From: GCA-002708315 sp964460905
GTDB taxonomy: Bacteria; Bacteroidota; Bacteroidia; Bacteroidales; F082
Assembly: GCA_964460905.1 (NCBI GenBank)
Contig: CAYWRM010000001.1
Coordinates: forward strand, 209,039-273,038
Reading direction: 5' to 3'
Length of the DNA stretch: 64,000 nt
The notes under the pieces were generated by a model, which was not told the origin of the DNA, searched no databases, and saw nothing but the letters and a program-made list of their open reading frames with translations. The translations under genes and the position numbers were made by a program. Numbering within the stretch: position 1 is the first letter of the stretch; every line of letters begins with the position of its first letter. Shown here piece after piece: positions 49,910 through 60,240 of the stretch.

Positions 49910-51283
49910 TTGTTGGAAGACGCTCATCTAGATTTTTTTCTAACCTGGTTAAATATTAATTCAGGGTATTTTTTTTTAGGCTTTACCACTGATGTAGTTA
50001 TTGCCTTGTTGGTAATTGTAGTGCTATTATTCTTTTCAGGTTTGATATCTGGTTCAGAAACGGCTTTTTTCTCGCTTTCTCCGGCTGATATTGACTCACT
50101 TAAAATAAGGAGTGAAAAAAATGATAAACAAATTCTGCTACTGCTATCAAAACCTAAGAAATTGCTTGCAACAATATTGATTTCTAATAATTTTATAAAT
50201 GTAGGTATTGTAATTCTGTCAACATTTGTTACAGCTAACTTATTTAATCTACAATCTAATTTAGTATTTGTATTCTTCCTTCAGGTTGTGGTTGTAACTT
50301 CCGTATTACTTGTTTTCGGAGAGATTATCCCTAAAATTCTTGCCAATAAAGAACCGGTTGCAATTGCTACTCTTATGGTTATGGAACTTAAATTTTTAAT
50401 TTGGTTTTTTAAACCATTAAGTAACATACTTGTTAGCTCAACTTCATTTATCGATAAGAGAATTACGAAGAAAGGTCATAATATATCTATGAGTGATATA
50501 AGTGATGCTATTGAGATTACCTCTGACACTAGTGTAACAGATGAAGAAAAGTTAATATTGAAAGGTATAGCTACTTTTGGTGAAAGGGAAGCAAGCGAAA
50601 TAATGGTTTCACGTGTTAATATTACAGCAGTACGTAGTACGCTGAGTTATAGTAAGGTAGTCGATTCGGTGCTTAAATCGGGTTTTTCACGAATACCTAT
50701 CTATGAAGAAAACCTTGATAATATTAAGGGGATACTCTATATTAAGGATTTATTACTTCTTTCGGGTGACGATAAAAATTTTGCATGGCAAAAACTTATA
50801 AGAAAACCTGTTTTCTTCGTGCCAGAGAATAAGAGAATTAATGATTTACTTCAAGAATTCAGACAAAAAAAAATACATCTGGCCATTGTTGTTGATGAAT
50901 ACGGAGGAACTTCGGGAATTATCACTCTTGAAGATATAATTGAGGAAATTGTTGGTGAAATTAGTGATGAATTTGATATTGAGCCTCTCCAGTTTAAATA
51001 TGAAAAAATATCAGACAAAATTTATGTTTTTGAAGCAAAAACGCCAATGGTAGACTTGTGCAAGATATTAGGAATTGATGATGAGATATTTGATGAGGTA
51101 ATAGGTGAAGCTGACTCATTAGGAGGACTAATTCTAGAGTTGGAGAGTAAAATTCCCGAACAAGGATGTATTGTTAACTTTAAGCAATTCAGGTTTGAGG
51201 TAACTGATGCAGATCAAAGAAAAATTAACAGAGTAAAGATAACGATTGATAATGATAATGCTGATAAAAAAGATAACCTTTAA
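49910..51283 (+). CDS. gldE: Gliding motility-associated protein GldE (CNNM/CBS family)
   Basis: 457 residues. An N-terminal membrane part with about four helices (28-50, 85-105, 117-138, 155-175) of the CNNM/DUF21 type (SGSETAFFSLSPADIDSLK), then a CBS-domain pair (about 230-350: MVSRVNITAVRS, GFSRIPIYEENLDNIKGILYIKDLL) and a C-terminal CorC/HlyC domain. In Flavobacterium johnsoniae GldE supports GldD in gliding and T9SS function. Start at the TTG at 49910, just before the conserved frame. Its 3' end overlaps gldD. Confidence 0.88.
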   Translation: MLEDAHLDFFLTWLNINSGYFFLGFTTDVVIALLVIVVLLFFSGLISGSETAFFSLSPADIDSLKIRSEKNDKQILLLLSKPKKLLATILISNNFINVGIVILSTFVTANLFNLQSNLVFVFFLQVVVVTSVLLVFGEIIPKILANKEPVAIATLMVMELKFLIWFFKPLSNILVSSTSFIDKRITKKGHNISMSDISDAIEITSDTSVTDEEKLILKGIATFGEREASEIMVSRVNITAVRSTLSYSKVVDSVLKSGFSRIPIYEENLDNIKGILYIKDLLLLSGDDKNFAWQKLIRKPVFFVPENKRINDLLQEFRQKKIHLAIVVDEYGGTSGIITLEDIIEEIVGEISDEFDIEPLQFKYEKISDKIYVFEAKTPMVDLCKILGIDDEIFDEVIGEADSLGGLILELESKIPEQGCIVNFKQFRFEVTDADQRKINRVKITIDNDNADKKDNL

Positions 51284-51845
51284 CCTAATATTAGTAGCAG
51301 CTTTTGTTTTGGTTTCCTGCAGCGAGAATTATACACCATTGCCAAGGGGTTATTTCAGAATAGATCTTCCTGAACATATTTATCAATTGTCTGACACTAC
51401 ATTTCCATATTATTTTGAGTATCCGGTATATGCTAAACTGCGTAATTCACCGCATAATCCTGACAGTTTATATTGGATTAATATAGTATACCCGCAATTT
51501 AAAGCTACCGTATATTTAAGCTATAAAAATGTAGACGGTAATTTGATAACATATCTTGAAGATGCATATACGCTTGTGTCAAAACATATTCCTAAAGCTG
51601 ATGCTATTAATGATAGTATGATAGTTAATAATGCAAGAAATATTTACGGGCTAACATATAAAATTGAGGGTAGTGGTGCAGCTTCACCTTACCAGTTTTT
51701 TGTAACAGATAGTTCATCACACTTTTTACGAGGAGCACTCTATTTCGATATTGTACCCAATAACGATTCTCTGGAACCGGTAATTGATTTTGTTACAAAT
51801 GATATTGAGCATTTGATTAATACACTGGAGTGGAATAATAAATAA
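51246..51845 (+). CDS. gldD: Gliding motility lipoprotein GldD
   Basis: 199 residues, lipoprotein signal ending LVSCSENY, followed by the GldD core (PLPRGYFRIDLPEHIYQ, FPYYFEYPVYAKL, a GLTYKIEGSGAASPYQFFVTD block and the DSLEPVIDFVTNDIEHLINT end). Needed for gliding and type IX secretion in Flavobacterium. Overlaps gldE by 38 bases if the ATG at 51246 is used; the ATG at 51258 (MLIKKITFN) gives a better signal peptide and is as likely. Agrees with the T9SS cargo at 4447. Confidence 0.9.
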   Translation: MIMIMLIKKITFNLILVAAFVLVSCSENYTPLPRGYFRIDLPEHIYQLSDTTFPYYFEYPVYAKLRNSPHNPDSLYWINIVYPQFKATVYLSYKNVDGNLITYLEDAYTLVSKHIPKADAINDSMIVNNARNIYGLTYKIEGSGAASPYQFFVTDSSSHFLRGALYFDIVPNNDSLEPVIDFVTNDIEHLINTLEWNNK

Positions 51846-53114
51846 CTACTCCGAATAAAAATCAATCATTTTTTGGATTGACCTGGAACAAGCAGGACAA
51901 AAAGTATCTCCGTTAAAGGTATTCATCAGGCAATCGTGCATTGGGCGATAAACACCTTTTGCCACATATCCGCCACCCTCAAATACGCCTACTTTATTAT
52001 TATACTTCTCAGTATCAGGTGTTGGGATAGGAGTTCTTTTTTTAACCAAGTTCTTCCATTTGCTGTCAAAATCAACAAGAGTTGTAATATTTGGTTCCCA
52101 AGGTTCTACTTCAAGGTTATAAAAATCATTATAAGAGGTTGATGAATTGTAATATTCGTCAGCTAACCCGGCAAAACCATGACCAAGTTCGTGAATAAAT
52201 ATCTGAGCTGCTTTTTCATTACTATTCACACTTACATTGTAATAATTATAAATGGCACCACCTCCGTATTTTTTGTTGTTTACCAAAATGTAGATTTGAT
52301 CATATGGTGCATTTGCAGCTAAATCACGAACACTTTTATTATCCTTTGTCATACAATACCGTTCACTATAAAAAGTGTAAAAATTTGTATTTAGGATAGT
52401 GTTTTTCCAAATATTGTCAGCAGGGATATCGTTACCCGAATCATCTGAGGGGGCAAGAACACCAACAATATTAAATTTATCTTTATTTTCATCATATGGA
52501 GCATATTCAAAAAGACCATCTGCAAAGGCTCTACAATCATCAATAAACAATCCCATTTCATCTTTTGAATACCCATCAGGAAGTATAACAATATCAACAT
52601 TTGTAGCAGGGTTACCAGATGAATGTACAGTAAACGAAGGGTAAATCAATCGCCTGTCTTTTTTAATAAAATAATTTTCAGGATCAACTGTATATCTGAA
52701 TTTTTCTTCAAATATTCCATCCCAATTTCTTGAATACAAAACTACATCAACCTTTTGCTTTGGAAAGGGAAAAACTACAGCTTCTGAAAAAGCTCGTTGT
52801 GTAATATCGGCTTCATTGGTTGTTTGCCATTCACCAAACAAAGATGAATAACCTCTTGAATAAAGTAGCGAATCGTTGGAACTATTAAAAACTTTCATGT
52901 AGTACTTTCCATATTCAAAAGTATCAACAAGGTTAACCTTTGAACCGCCCCAATATGGCTCCTCTATCAGCTCATTAAAATAGTAAGTCTCACTATCTGA
53001 ATTACCACTATGGTAATAATCCATTCGAAGAGTTTTGTCGTGGAAAAATTTATCAAACTGGGCATAACCCGTCAGACTGATAGTAACCAGAACAAGTATT
53101 ATAAATTGTTTCAT
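51846..53114 (-). CDS. M64-family metallopeptidase, exported
   Basis: 422 residues with a signal peptide (cleavage after TGYA). N-terminal beta domain (about 20-150), then an M64 (IgA peptidase-type) catalytic domain. DIVILPDGYSKDEMGLF opens it, HELGHGFAGLADEYY holds the HExxH zinc site, and CLMNTF...FCPACSRSIQKM closes it with the cysteines usual in this family. Despite the family name, cleavage of immunoglobulin is not implied. Ends directly at the gldD stop (convergent) and lies 9 bases behind the RND efflux operon, which may be chance. Confidence 0.85.
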   Translation of the reverse strand: MKQFIILVLVTISLTGYAQFDKFFHDKTLRMDYYHSGNSDSETYYFNELIEEPYWGGSKVNLVDTFEYGKYYMKVFNSSNDSLLYSRGYSSLFGEWQTTNEADITQRAFSEAVVFPFPKQKVDVVLYSRNWDGIFEEKFRYTVDPENYFIKKDRRLIYPSFTVHSSGNPATNVDIVILPDGYSKDEMGLFIDDCRAFADGLFEYAPYDENKDKFNIVGVLAPSDDSGNDIPADNIWKNTILNTNFYTFYSERYCMTKDNKSVRDLAANAPYDQIYILVNNKKYGGGAIYNYYNVSVNSNEKAAQIFIHELGHGFAGLADEYYNSSTSYNDFYNLEVEPWEPNITTLVDFDSKWKNLVKKRTPIPTPDTEKYNNKVGVFEGGGYVAKGVYRPMHDCLMNTFNGDTFCPACSRSIQKMIDFYSE

Positions 53115-53123
53115 AATAAGCTA

Positions 53124-54551
53124 TTATTTTTGCTGAGCTGCTGCATCTGCAGCATCTGTTGCTGCTTGTTCTTCATCTGGTGATAACCAACCACCTCCAA
53201 GTGCTTTGTAAAGCTCAATATAAGTAGTCAATAAATTCAATCGAGTTTGGGTAAAGTCTAGTTGAGCATTAAATGACTGTCGTTGTGAGTCAAGTACTTC
53301 AAGATAAGAAGTTTCACCAAGTAAATACCTTTTATCTGAAAGCATTTCAGCATTTGTAGCAGCCTTATATCGCATTTGCTGTGCCACCAGCTCTTCTCTC
53401 AATGTTTCAATGCTAATTAAGGCATCTTCAACCTCTTTGAATGCCTGCAAAACAGAACTTTCATAATCATATAGTAAAGCTTTGGTTTCAAATCTAGCCA
53501 TTTCAGCACGTTTTTTATTCTTACCAAATTCAAAAAGAGGCCCTAGTAAACTAGCACTTGCCGACCACGCTAAACCTCCTGTTGTTAGGCTGGAAAGGTC
53601 AGTTGAAGCAACTCCAAGTAATCCTGTTAAACTTAGCGAAGGCCAACGCATTGCTTCTGCAACTCCTATTTGAGCATTTTGAGCTTGTAATAAAAACTCA
53701 GCCTGCTTGATATCAGGGCGACGTTCCAGTAATTGTGATGGCAATCCTGTAGGAATATCCGGGGGGAATGCCATATTAATAAGTTTTGAAGTTGTTGCAA
53801 TTGCTTCTGGATTATTTCCAAGAAGAATATTTAGGGAGCTCTCTGTTTGAGCAATGGCTCTTCTGTATTGGGGAACCGCCGCAGCAGAAATTGCTCGTTG
53901 TACTTGGGATTGATTCAAATCAATTTCAGCAACTACTCCCCAATGATATCTTTCTTCAATAATTAATAAACCACTGTCGCGTGAGGCAAGTGTGTTTTCA
54001 GAAATAAGCATTTTTGCTTTGTTACTTAGCAACTCGAAATAGGTGCTGGCAACACTTGATATTAAGCTCATTTGTATTGTACGCATACCATACTCACTTG
54101 CTAGCAAATCAGCTTGTGAAACTTCATTTAATCGTCGATATTTACCCCAAAAGCCAATTTCCCACGACAATTCAGGGTAGGCGAAGAAATTATTGGTTGA
54201 TGAAGATTGTTTAACACCAGCATAATTACCACTTCCTGCTCCAGCGTTGTAATTTAGTGTTGGCCACTGGTCGGCATTTGTGTATCCTATGTTAGCTCTT
54301 GCCGATTCAATTCTGGCAGCTGCTACAAGCACATCTTTATTTTCGCGAAGGGCGGTTGCAATTAATGTGTCAAGTACTGGGTCATCAAATAATTTCCACC
54401 AATATAAATTAACAACTGTATCTGTAGCCGTTGAATCAAATCTAAATGTTTCAGGACTATTATAATCTGGCTTCTGAAAATCAGGGCCTAATTTACATCC
54501 TGATAAATAAATGATTGTCCCAAGAATGAATAATATTAGTATTTTTTTCAT
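53124..54551 (-). CDS. RND efflux outer-membrane lipoprotein (OprM/NodT type)
   Basis: 475 residues. Lipobox YLSGC at residue 19, then the NodT-type start LGPDFQKPDYNSPETFRFD and WWKLFDDPVLDTLIATALREN, two repeats of the outer membrane factor fold, the ERRPDIKQAEFLL pattern and the end LLTTYIELYKALGGGW. The C-terminal 15 residues are alanine-rich. Forms the outer duct of the tripartite pump encoded with it: 3 bases separate it from the permease gene. Confidence 0.92.
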   Translation of the reverse strand: MKKILILFILGTIIYLSGCKLGPDFQKPDYNSPETFRFDSTATDTVVNLYWWKLFDDPVLDTLIATALRENKDVLVAAARIESARANIGYTNADQWPTLNYNAGAGSGNYAGVKQSSSTNNFFAYPELSWEIGFWGKYRRLNEVSQADLLASEYGMRTIQMSLISSVASTYFELLSNKAKMLISENTLASRDSGLLIIEERYHWGVVAEIDLNQSQVQRAISAAAVPQYRRAIAQTESSLNILLGNNPEAIATTSKLINMAFPPDIPTGLPSQLLERRPDIKQAEFLLQAQNAQIGVAEAMRWPSLSLTGLLGVASTDLSSLTTGGLAWSASASLLGPLFEFGKNKKRAEMARFETKALLYDYESSVLQAFKEVEDALISIETLREELVAQQMRYKAATNAEMLSDKRYLLGETSYLEVLDSQRQSFNAQLDFTQTRLNLLTTYIELYKALGGGWLSPDEEQAATDAADAAAQQK

Positions 54552-54554
54552 CGC

Positions 54555-57500
54555 TTAATCATTTTTGTTGTTATCTTCAACTAATTCAGCCTTAACTAAT
54601 TCAGCCTTTTTCATTTTATCTCTTCTTTTTTCATACCCTGCTATTTTACCTATTAACACGAATAGCATTGGATACATAAACACTCCTAAAAAGGTTGCTA
54701 CCGACATACCTCCCAATAGTGCCATTCCCATTACTTTGCGCGATTCGGCTCCTGAACCTGTTGCTATAACAAGAGGAAAAACACCAAAAATAAATGAGAA
54801 GGCTGTCATTAATATAGGGCGGAATCTTGATCTGGCTGCGCTTATGGCAGATGTAAATAGGTCTTTGCCTGTTTTAAACTCATCATTTGCAAATTCAACA
54901 ATCAGAATTGCATTTTTTGCAGCCATTCCCACAAGCATTACGAATGAAATTTGTGCGAAAATATTGTTTTCAAAAGTAGGACTGAAAAGCCTTGCTACCC
55001 ATAATGCAAATATTGCACCAAATATTGCAAATGGTGTTCCCATCAAAATACTAATTGGCAGCGACCAACTTTCATATTGTGCTGATAGAATAAGGAAGAC
55101 AAAGATTAATGAAAATGTTAGTATCATTATTAATGAGCCCGAGGCTTTATTTTCCTGATACGACATTGCGTTCCATGCATAACCCATATCATCAGGTAAT
55201 ACCTCATTAGCAACTTCTTCCAGAGTTGCCATTGCTTGTGCAGATGTGTAGCCATCTCCGGGGTTTCCTGTAACTTCAACGGCTCGGAATAAATTAAACC
55301 TATTTGTAAAATCAGGCCCTGATATATCTCTTACAGTTACCAGAGTTGCCAATGGAACCATTTCACCTTTGTTATTTTCTAAAAAGAAATTGCCGATTTG
55401 TTCCTTATCAACTCTATATTGTGGTTCAGCTTGAATGTACGTTTTGTATAAGCGGCCAAAACGTGTAAAATCATTTACATATGATCCACCCATGAAAGCA
55501 CCTATTGTATTATACAATTCATCAAGAGGAACCCCAAGTTTAAGAGCCTTTTCTTTATCAACATCCATATACCGTTGGGGTACATTTGCCTGAAAAGTAG
55601 TAAAAGCATTTGATACTTCAGGTCGGCTATTTACCTCATTAATAAATTTGGTTGTATTTTCTGCAAGGTAGTCAGGTGTATTACCTCCTTTATCTTGAAT
55701 CATTATGCTAAATCCAGATCCATTACCAAGTCCTGGTAATGCTGGTGGGCCAAATGCAAAAACCTGTGCCCCAAGAATTTTATTAAACAATATTGGATTA
55801 AGTTTTTTTATTACATCTTTAACAGTAACATCTCTTTCATCCCAAGGTACTAGTGTAACAAAAACAAACGCAGTATTTGATGACATAGCACCTGATAACA
55901 TGCTATATCCGGTAACAGCTGTTACAAATTCTACCTCAGGGATATCCATTAAGAGATCCTCAATCTCAGTAGTGATTTCATCAGATCGCTGGAGAGATGC
56001 AGCATCAGGAAGTTGCATATTAATAAAGAAATAACCCATGTCTTCTTCAGGGATGAACCCTCCCGGTACCATGGTTCCAAAAATACCAGCAGCAATGGAA
56101 ATGATAACAATAAAAATCACACTGCGTTTTAATTTACGGGCAACAATTGCCGTGAAGCTCATGTAGGCATCAGTAGTTTTCCCCATATATTTATTAAATA
56201 CACCGAAAAACTTGCCTAATAAGCCACCATAAGTAGTAGGTTCTTTAAGTAAAATTGATGATAATGCAGGACTTAACGAGATTGCATTTATTGATGATAC
56301 AATAACCGAAACAACTATTGTTAGAGCAAATTGCTGGTATAAACGACCGGTAATACCTGCCATACCTGCAACGGGTATAAATACTGCAATAAGAACAAGA
56401 GTAGTTGCAATAATAGGAGCTGTAACTTTTCGCATAGCCTCAATAGTTGCTTGCTTTGAGTTCATTCCTTTTGCTATATTAACCTGTACTGCTTCCACCA
56501 CCACAATTGCATCATCTACAACTATTCCAATGGCAAGCACTAATCCAAGTAATGAAAGCACATTTATTGTAAATCCAATTACAGGAAAGAAAATAAACGC
56601 CCCAATTAACGATACGGGAATTGCAACTGTAGGTATAAGAGTAGCTCTCCAGTCCTGAATAAAAATAAAAACAACGAGTATAACAAGAAATACGGCAATA
56701 AGCAATGTAACTACAATGTCTTTTATTCCTGCTGTGATAGGTAGTGTTGCATCTAACGAAACTTCATACTTAATACTTTCGGGGAATTTCTTTTTCAGCA
56801 CTTCCATTTCTGTAATTACCTGTTTTGCAAGATCAACAGCGTTGGATCCCGGAGCTTGGTACAATGCAATAACGGAACATGTTTCCTCATTTAGTCTTGT
56901 AATAGCATTGTATGATTCAACGCCAAGATCAATAGTGGCAATATCTTTTAGTTTTACTTGTGAACCTTCCGGAGTAGTTCTAATAACAATTTCGCCGAAT
57001 GCTTCGGGTGAACTAAATCTTTCGGGTAGTCGTACTGTATAGGTAAACTCAGTACCCGGAGGTGCTGGTTCCGCACCGAATTTTCCGCCCGGGACAACAA
57101 CATTCTGCTGATTTATGGCATTTTGGATTTCTGATACAGTTATCCCCATTTGCGCAAGCCTATCGGGTTTAACCCAAATACGCATTGAGTAATCGGAAGC
57201 TCCAAGTATATTAACTCTACCCACTCCTTTAATTCGTGATAGCTGATCCTTTATGTTTATAATTGCATAGTTACCCAGAAAATTTTGGTCATATCTACCA
57301 TCAGAGGTAAGTGTAACCAACATTAAGATATTAGGTAGCGATTTTTCGGTAGTAACGCCAAACTTTGTAACATCGGAGGGAAGTTTTGCTGAAGCTGCAC
57401 TAACACGGTTTTGCGATAGTACTGTATTCATATCCGGGTCGGTACCAACTACAAACGAAATATCAATTGACATTGATCCATCGTTAGCATTTGTTGATTT

Positions 57501-57746
57501 CATATAAATCATATTATCAACTCCGTTGATCTGTTGTTCTAGCGGGGTTGCAACCGATTCCTCAACAGTAATTGCGTTAGCACCCGTATAAGTAGCTCTT
57601 ACCTGAACAACCGGCGGTGTCAGATCTGGATACTGCTCAATGGGTAACCCTATTACCATTACAAGCCCAACAATAATTATAACAATGGCTATCACCATTG
57701 CAACAATAGGCCTTTGTACGAAAAAATTACCTTTATTTTCAGACAT
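54555..57746 (-). CDS. RND efflux permease (HAE1/AcrB type)
   Basis: 1063 residues, twelve membrane helices in the AcrB order (helix 1 at about 12-30; block 340-560; block 875-1040) and two large periplasmic loops. HAE1 signatures: FFVQRPIVAMVIAI at the start, GLVLAIGIVVDDAIVVVEAV with the proton-relay Asp pair in helix 4, and GMAAKNAILIVEFANDE in helix 10. Drug/proton antiporter of the inner membrane. Middle gene of an adaptor-permease-channel operon, with no regulator adjacent. Substrates cannot be read from sequence. Confidence 0.95.
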   Translation of the reverse strand: MSENKGNFFVQRPIVAMVIAIVIIIVGLVMVIGLPIEQYPDLTPPVVQVRATYTGANAITVEESVATPLEQQINGVDNMIYMKSTNANDGSMSIDISFVVGTDPDMNTVLSQNRVSAASAKLPSDVTKFGVTTEKSLPNILMLVTLTSDGRYDQNFLGNYAIINIKDQLSRIKGVGRVNILGASDYSMRIWVKPDRLAQMGITVSEIQNAINQQNVVVPGGKFGAEPAPPGTEFTYTVRLPERFSSPEAFGEIVIRTTPEGSQVKLKDIATIDLGVESYNAITRLNEETCSVIALYQAPGSNAVDLAKQVITEMEVLKKKFPESIKYEVSLDATLPITAGIKDIVVTLLIAVFLVILVVFIFIQDWRATLIPTVAIPVSLIGAFIFFPVIGFTINVLSLLGLVLAIGIVVDDAIVVVEAVQVNIAKGMNSKQATIEAMRKVTAPIIATTLVLIAVFIPVAGMAGITGRLYQQFALTIVVSVIVSSINAISLSPALSSILLKEPTTYGGLLGKFFGVFNKYMGKTTDAYMSFTAIVARKLKRSVIFIVIISIAAGIFGTMVPGGFIPEEDMGYFFINMQLPDAASLQRSDEITTEIEDLLMDIPEVEFVTAVTGYSMLSGAMSSNTAFVFVTLVPWDERDVTVKDVIKKLNPILFNKILGAQVFAFGPPALPGLGNGSGFSIMIQDKGGNTPDYLAENTTKFINEVNSRPEVSNAFTTFQANVPQRYMDVDKEKALKLGVPLDELYNTIGAFMGGSYVNDFTRFGRLYKTYIQAEPQYRVDKEQIGNFFLENNKGEMVPLATLVTVRDISGPDFTNRFNLFRAVEVTGNPGDGYTSAQAMATLEEVANEVLPDDMGYAWNAMSYQENKASGSLIMILTFSLIFVFLILSAQYESWSLPISILMGTPFAIFGAIFALWVARLFSPTFENNIFAQISFVMLVGMAAKNAILIVEFANDEFKTGKDLFTSAISAARSRFRPILMTAFSFIFGVFPLVIATGSGAESRKVMGMALLGGMSVATFLGVFMYPMLFVLIGKIAGYEKRRDKMKKAELVKAELVEDNNKND

Positions 57747-57757
57747 ATTTATTTATT

Positions 57758-58936
57758 TTATTGTTTGGTTGCTTTACTTTCAAATTTAGTTATCTTAGGA
57801 ACTACTGCCATGCCGGAACCTACCTTCTGAATAGCGTCAATAACAACTTTATCATTTGCTTTAAGTCCGCTTTCTACTATACGGTAATCATGGTATTTAT
57901 ATCCTGTAACAATTTGACGATTTTCAACTTTATTACTATCTGAAACGACAAAAACCGAGTGTGTGCCTTGCAACTCCATAATACAACGCTGAGGAATGAT
58001 CAGAGCATTTTTTATTACACTCATTCTAGCTCTTACTTTCGCATATTGACCGGGGCGCAGCAATTCATCCGGGTTTGGGAAAGATGTTTGTATAAGCAGT
58101 GATCCTGTTTCAGGATTAACTTCCCTATCAACAAACTTAACTTTACCTTCATACTTAAAAGTAGAACCATCTGATAATATTAATTTTAGCTGGCCTTTTT
58201 TATTTTCTTCTTTAATATAGTTAGCATCTTTTTCTTCTTTTACACTTGCAATAAAATTACGCGCAATTCCCAAATAATCCGATTCAACAAGGTAGAATTC
58301 AACATGGACAGTATCAATGGTTGAAACCGTGTTTAATATAACCGGGTTTGGGTCCTGACCTACAAACTCGCCAACTTTAGCTTCAGTTTTCCCAATTAAT
58401 CCAGTAATTGGAGATTTAATCCATGAATAGCTTAAGTTTATATTTGCAATCCTAACACTTGATTCTACTGCCTGAACATTAGCAACGGCTGCATCATATT
58501 GTGCCTGTGCTGCATCGAGGTCACTTTTGCTAACGGCATTAATTTTGGCAAGAGGTTTTATCCTTCCCAAATCGCTCTCAGCTTTTGCAAGTTCTGTTTT
58601 TGCTTCAGCAAGATTACTCATTTCAACAGCTACTTCAGCTTCCAATGGGTCGGGATCTACAGTATAAAGCAGTTGCCCTTTTTTAACCCACCTGCCTTCG
58701 TCAAAATGAATTGCATCTAAAAAACCACTTACTCTTGCGCGTATTGGAATGTCGTATTGACCGTATACTTGTCCTACAAAATCCTGATAAATTGGCACAT
58801 CTTTTTGAATTACTTCAACAACCGGTATTTCAGGTGGAGGAGGAGCTTGCTTATTCTTTTCGCTACAAGAGCTAAATATTAGCAATATAAGCATAATAAT
58901 GCTGTAATTTCTCAAAAAAGTTTTTGACTTATTCAT
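57758..58936 (-). CDS. RND efflux periplasmic adaptor (membrane fusion protein)
   Basis: 392 residues. Lipobox IFSSCS at residue 24, then the AcrA-like layers: beta-barrel/lipoyl start YGQYDIPIRARVSGFLDAIHF DEGRWVKKGQLLY, a coiled-coil hairpin (about 100-165, AEAKTELAKAESDLGRI), second lipoyl half SWIKSPITGLIGKTEAKVGE, and the barrel LLRPGQYAKVRARM. Joins permease and outer-membrane channel. First gene of the pump operon. A minus-strand TACTTTTG box at 58982-58975 is a likely -7 element 38 bases before its ATG. Confidence 0.92.
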   Translation of the reverse strand: MNKSKTFLRNYSIIMLILLIFSSCSEKNKQAPPPPEIPVVEVIQKDVPIYQDFVGQVYGQYDIPIRARVSGFLDAIHFDEGRWVKKGQLLYTVDPDPLEAEVAVEMSNLAEAKTELAKAESDLGRIKPLAKINAVSKSDLDAAQAQYDAAVANVQAVESSVRIANINLSYSWIKSPITGLIGKTEAKVGEFVGQDPNPVILNTVSTIDTVHVEFYLVESDYLGIARNFIASVKEEKDANYIKEENKKGQLKLILSDGSTFKYEGKVKFVDREVNPETGSLLIQTSFPNPDELLRPGQYAKVRARMSVIKNALIIPQRCIMELQGTHSVFVVSDSNKVENRQIVTGYKYHDYRIVESGLKANDKVVIDAIQKVGSGMAVVPKITKFESKATKQ

Positions 58937-58992
58937 AGATGCTTAATTTATTAGAGTAATAGTTTATTGTAAAACAAAAGTACCAAAATTTC

Positions 58993-60168
58993 TCACAATA
59001 TTTTTGCCCGTTCGAACTCCTTTGTTCTATCAAATAGATATCTATATGTTATATGTTTTTTCTTAACTTTTCCGCCAATTTGTTTTACAAGTTTAATCAT
59101 CCTTGGATTAAAGTCTCCTATCCAGTTCATTTCTAGATCAGTGTAGTTAACACCATGGGCAATTTCATCTTCAAAATATACTATCATACCTTCGGCAACA
59201 CCTTTGCCTTGAAATTCAGGAATCACACCAAATATCAATCCTATCGCTCTGGTACATACCTTTCTAATCTTTAAATCAAATAGTAGTTTCATTTTATTTA
59301 CCAGGTTAAAATTTCCTCCAAAATTTTTAATTATCTGGTTCAAATCAGGAATCATTATGAAGAAAGCAATTGGTTTATTATTATGAAATGCAAATATTAT
59401 AAGTTTAGGGTCAATAATTTGTTTCATTGACTTGAAAAGCGCAGAAGCCTGAGCAAGGGTAATAGGTTTTACACCAGGAAATTTTGCCCATGCTTCATTA
59501 AAAACCTCCATGAAATTACTAGCTGTTCTTGATGGATTCTTTTTGTTATGAAACTCAAATTTTATGGTTGGATCTTTTCTGATTTCTTTAGCTTTTGCTG
59601 TTATAGCAGGGTCAAGGTTTCCTTGAACAAGAGGGGAATAAAATGTAAGCTGATTAAAAAAAATTTTGAAGCCATAACTCTCAAAAAGTTCATTATAATA
59701 TTTGTGATTATATGGCATTTTATAGACTGGCTCAAAGAAACCTTCTGAAAGGCAACCCCAAAAAATTTCGCGGGAGCCAAAATTTATAGGCCCATCCATG
59801 GCTTCAATTTTATAATTCTCGAGCCAAATTTTTGATGCATCAAAAAGACTTTTCGCAGCTAATTTATCATTAATACAATCAAAGAAGCCGCAACCTCCTG
59901 TTGGTTGATCATATTTTTTGATATTTTGTTCATTATAAAAAGCTGCAATTCTTCCTACTATATTGTTAGTTTCGTTTTTAAGTATCCATCTAATAGCATT
60001 TCCTCTTCTAAGCAACTTATTCTTTTTTGGGTTAAATACCTTTTCAATATCTTCATCCAATGGCCTTATCCAATTTTTATCGTTTTTATAAAGAGTTGCT
60101 GGAAAATCAAGAAACTCCTTGATCGTTCTTTTATCTGTAACCTCGATTAATCTGTAGTTTTTTCCCAT
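58993..60168 (-). CDS. GNAT-like N-acetyltransferase-domain protein
   Basis: 391 residues of a Bacteroidota family with an N-acyltransferase fold. N-terminal part MGKNYRLIEVTDKRTIKEFL and NDKNWIRPLDEDIEKVFNP, a middle GPINFGSREIFWGCLSEGF block, and a C-terminal GNAT-like core (about 250-375: LIIFAFHNNKPIAFFIMIPD, then GLIFGVIPEFQGKGVAEGMIV where xQGKGVAxxM is the acetyl-CoA loop). The acceptor is unknown. Monocistronic and divergent from pta, sharing a 72-base intergenic region. Confidence 0.75.
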   Translation of the reverse strand: MGKNYRLIEVTDKRTIKEFLDFPATLYKNDKNWIRPLDEDIEKVFNPKKNKLLRRGNAIRWILKNETNNIVGRIAAFYNEQNIKKYDQPTGGCGFFDCINDKLAAKSLFDASKIWLENYKIEAMDGPINFGSREIFWGCLSEGFFEPVYKMPYNHKYYNELFESYGFKIFFNQLTFYSPLVQGNLDPAITAKAKEIRKDPTIKFEFHNKKNPSRTASNFMEVFNEAWAKFPGVKPITLAQASALFKSMKQIIDPKLIIFAFHNNKPIAFFIMIPDLNQIIKNFGGNFNLVNKMKLLFDLKIRKVCTRAIGLIFGVIPEFQGKGVAEGMIVYFEDEIAHGVNYTDLEMNWIGDFNPRMIKLVKQIGGKVKKKHITYRYLFDRTKEFERAKIL

Positions 60169-60196
60169 GGTTGTAGTTTGAAGATTTCAAAAGTAG

Positions 60197-60204
60197 TATT
60201 TTTG
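60197..60204 (+). promoter_or_regulatory. -7 element TATTTTTG before pta
   Basis: Exact TAnnTTTG match 36 bases before the pta ATG. TTG triplets at 60171 and 60178 flank the ideal -33 position (spacing 23 and 16). Confidence 0.5.
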
Positions 60205-60240
60205 CCGTTTCAAACATAAATATTATAACTTGATTAATCA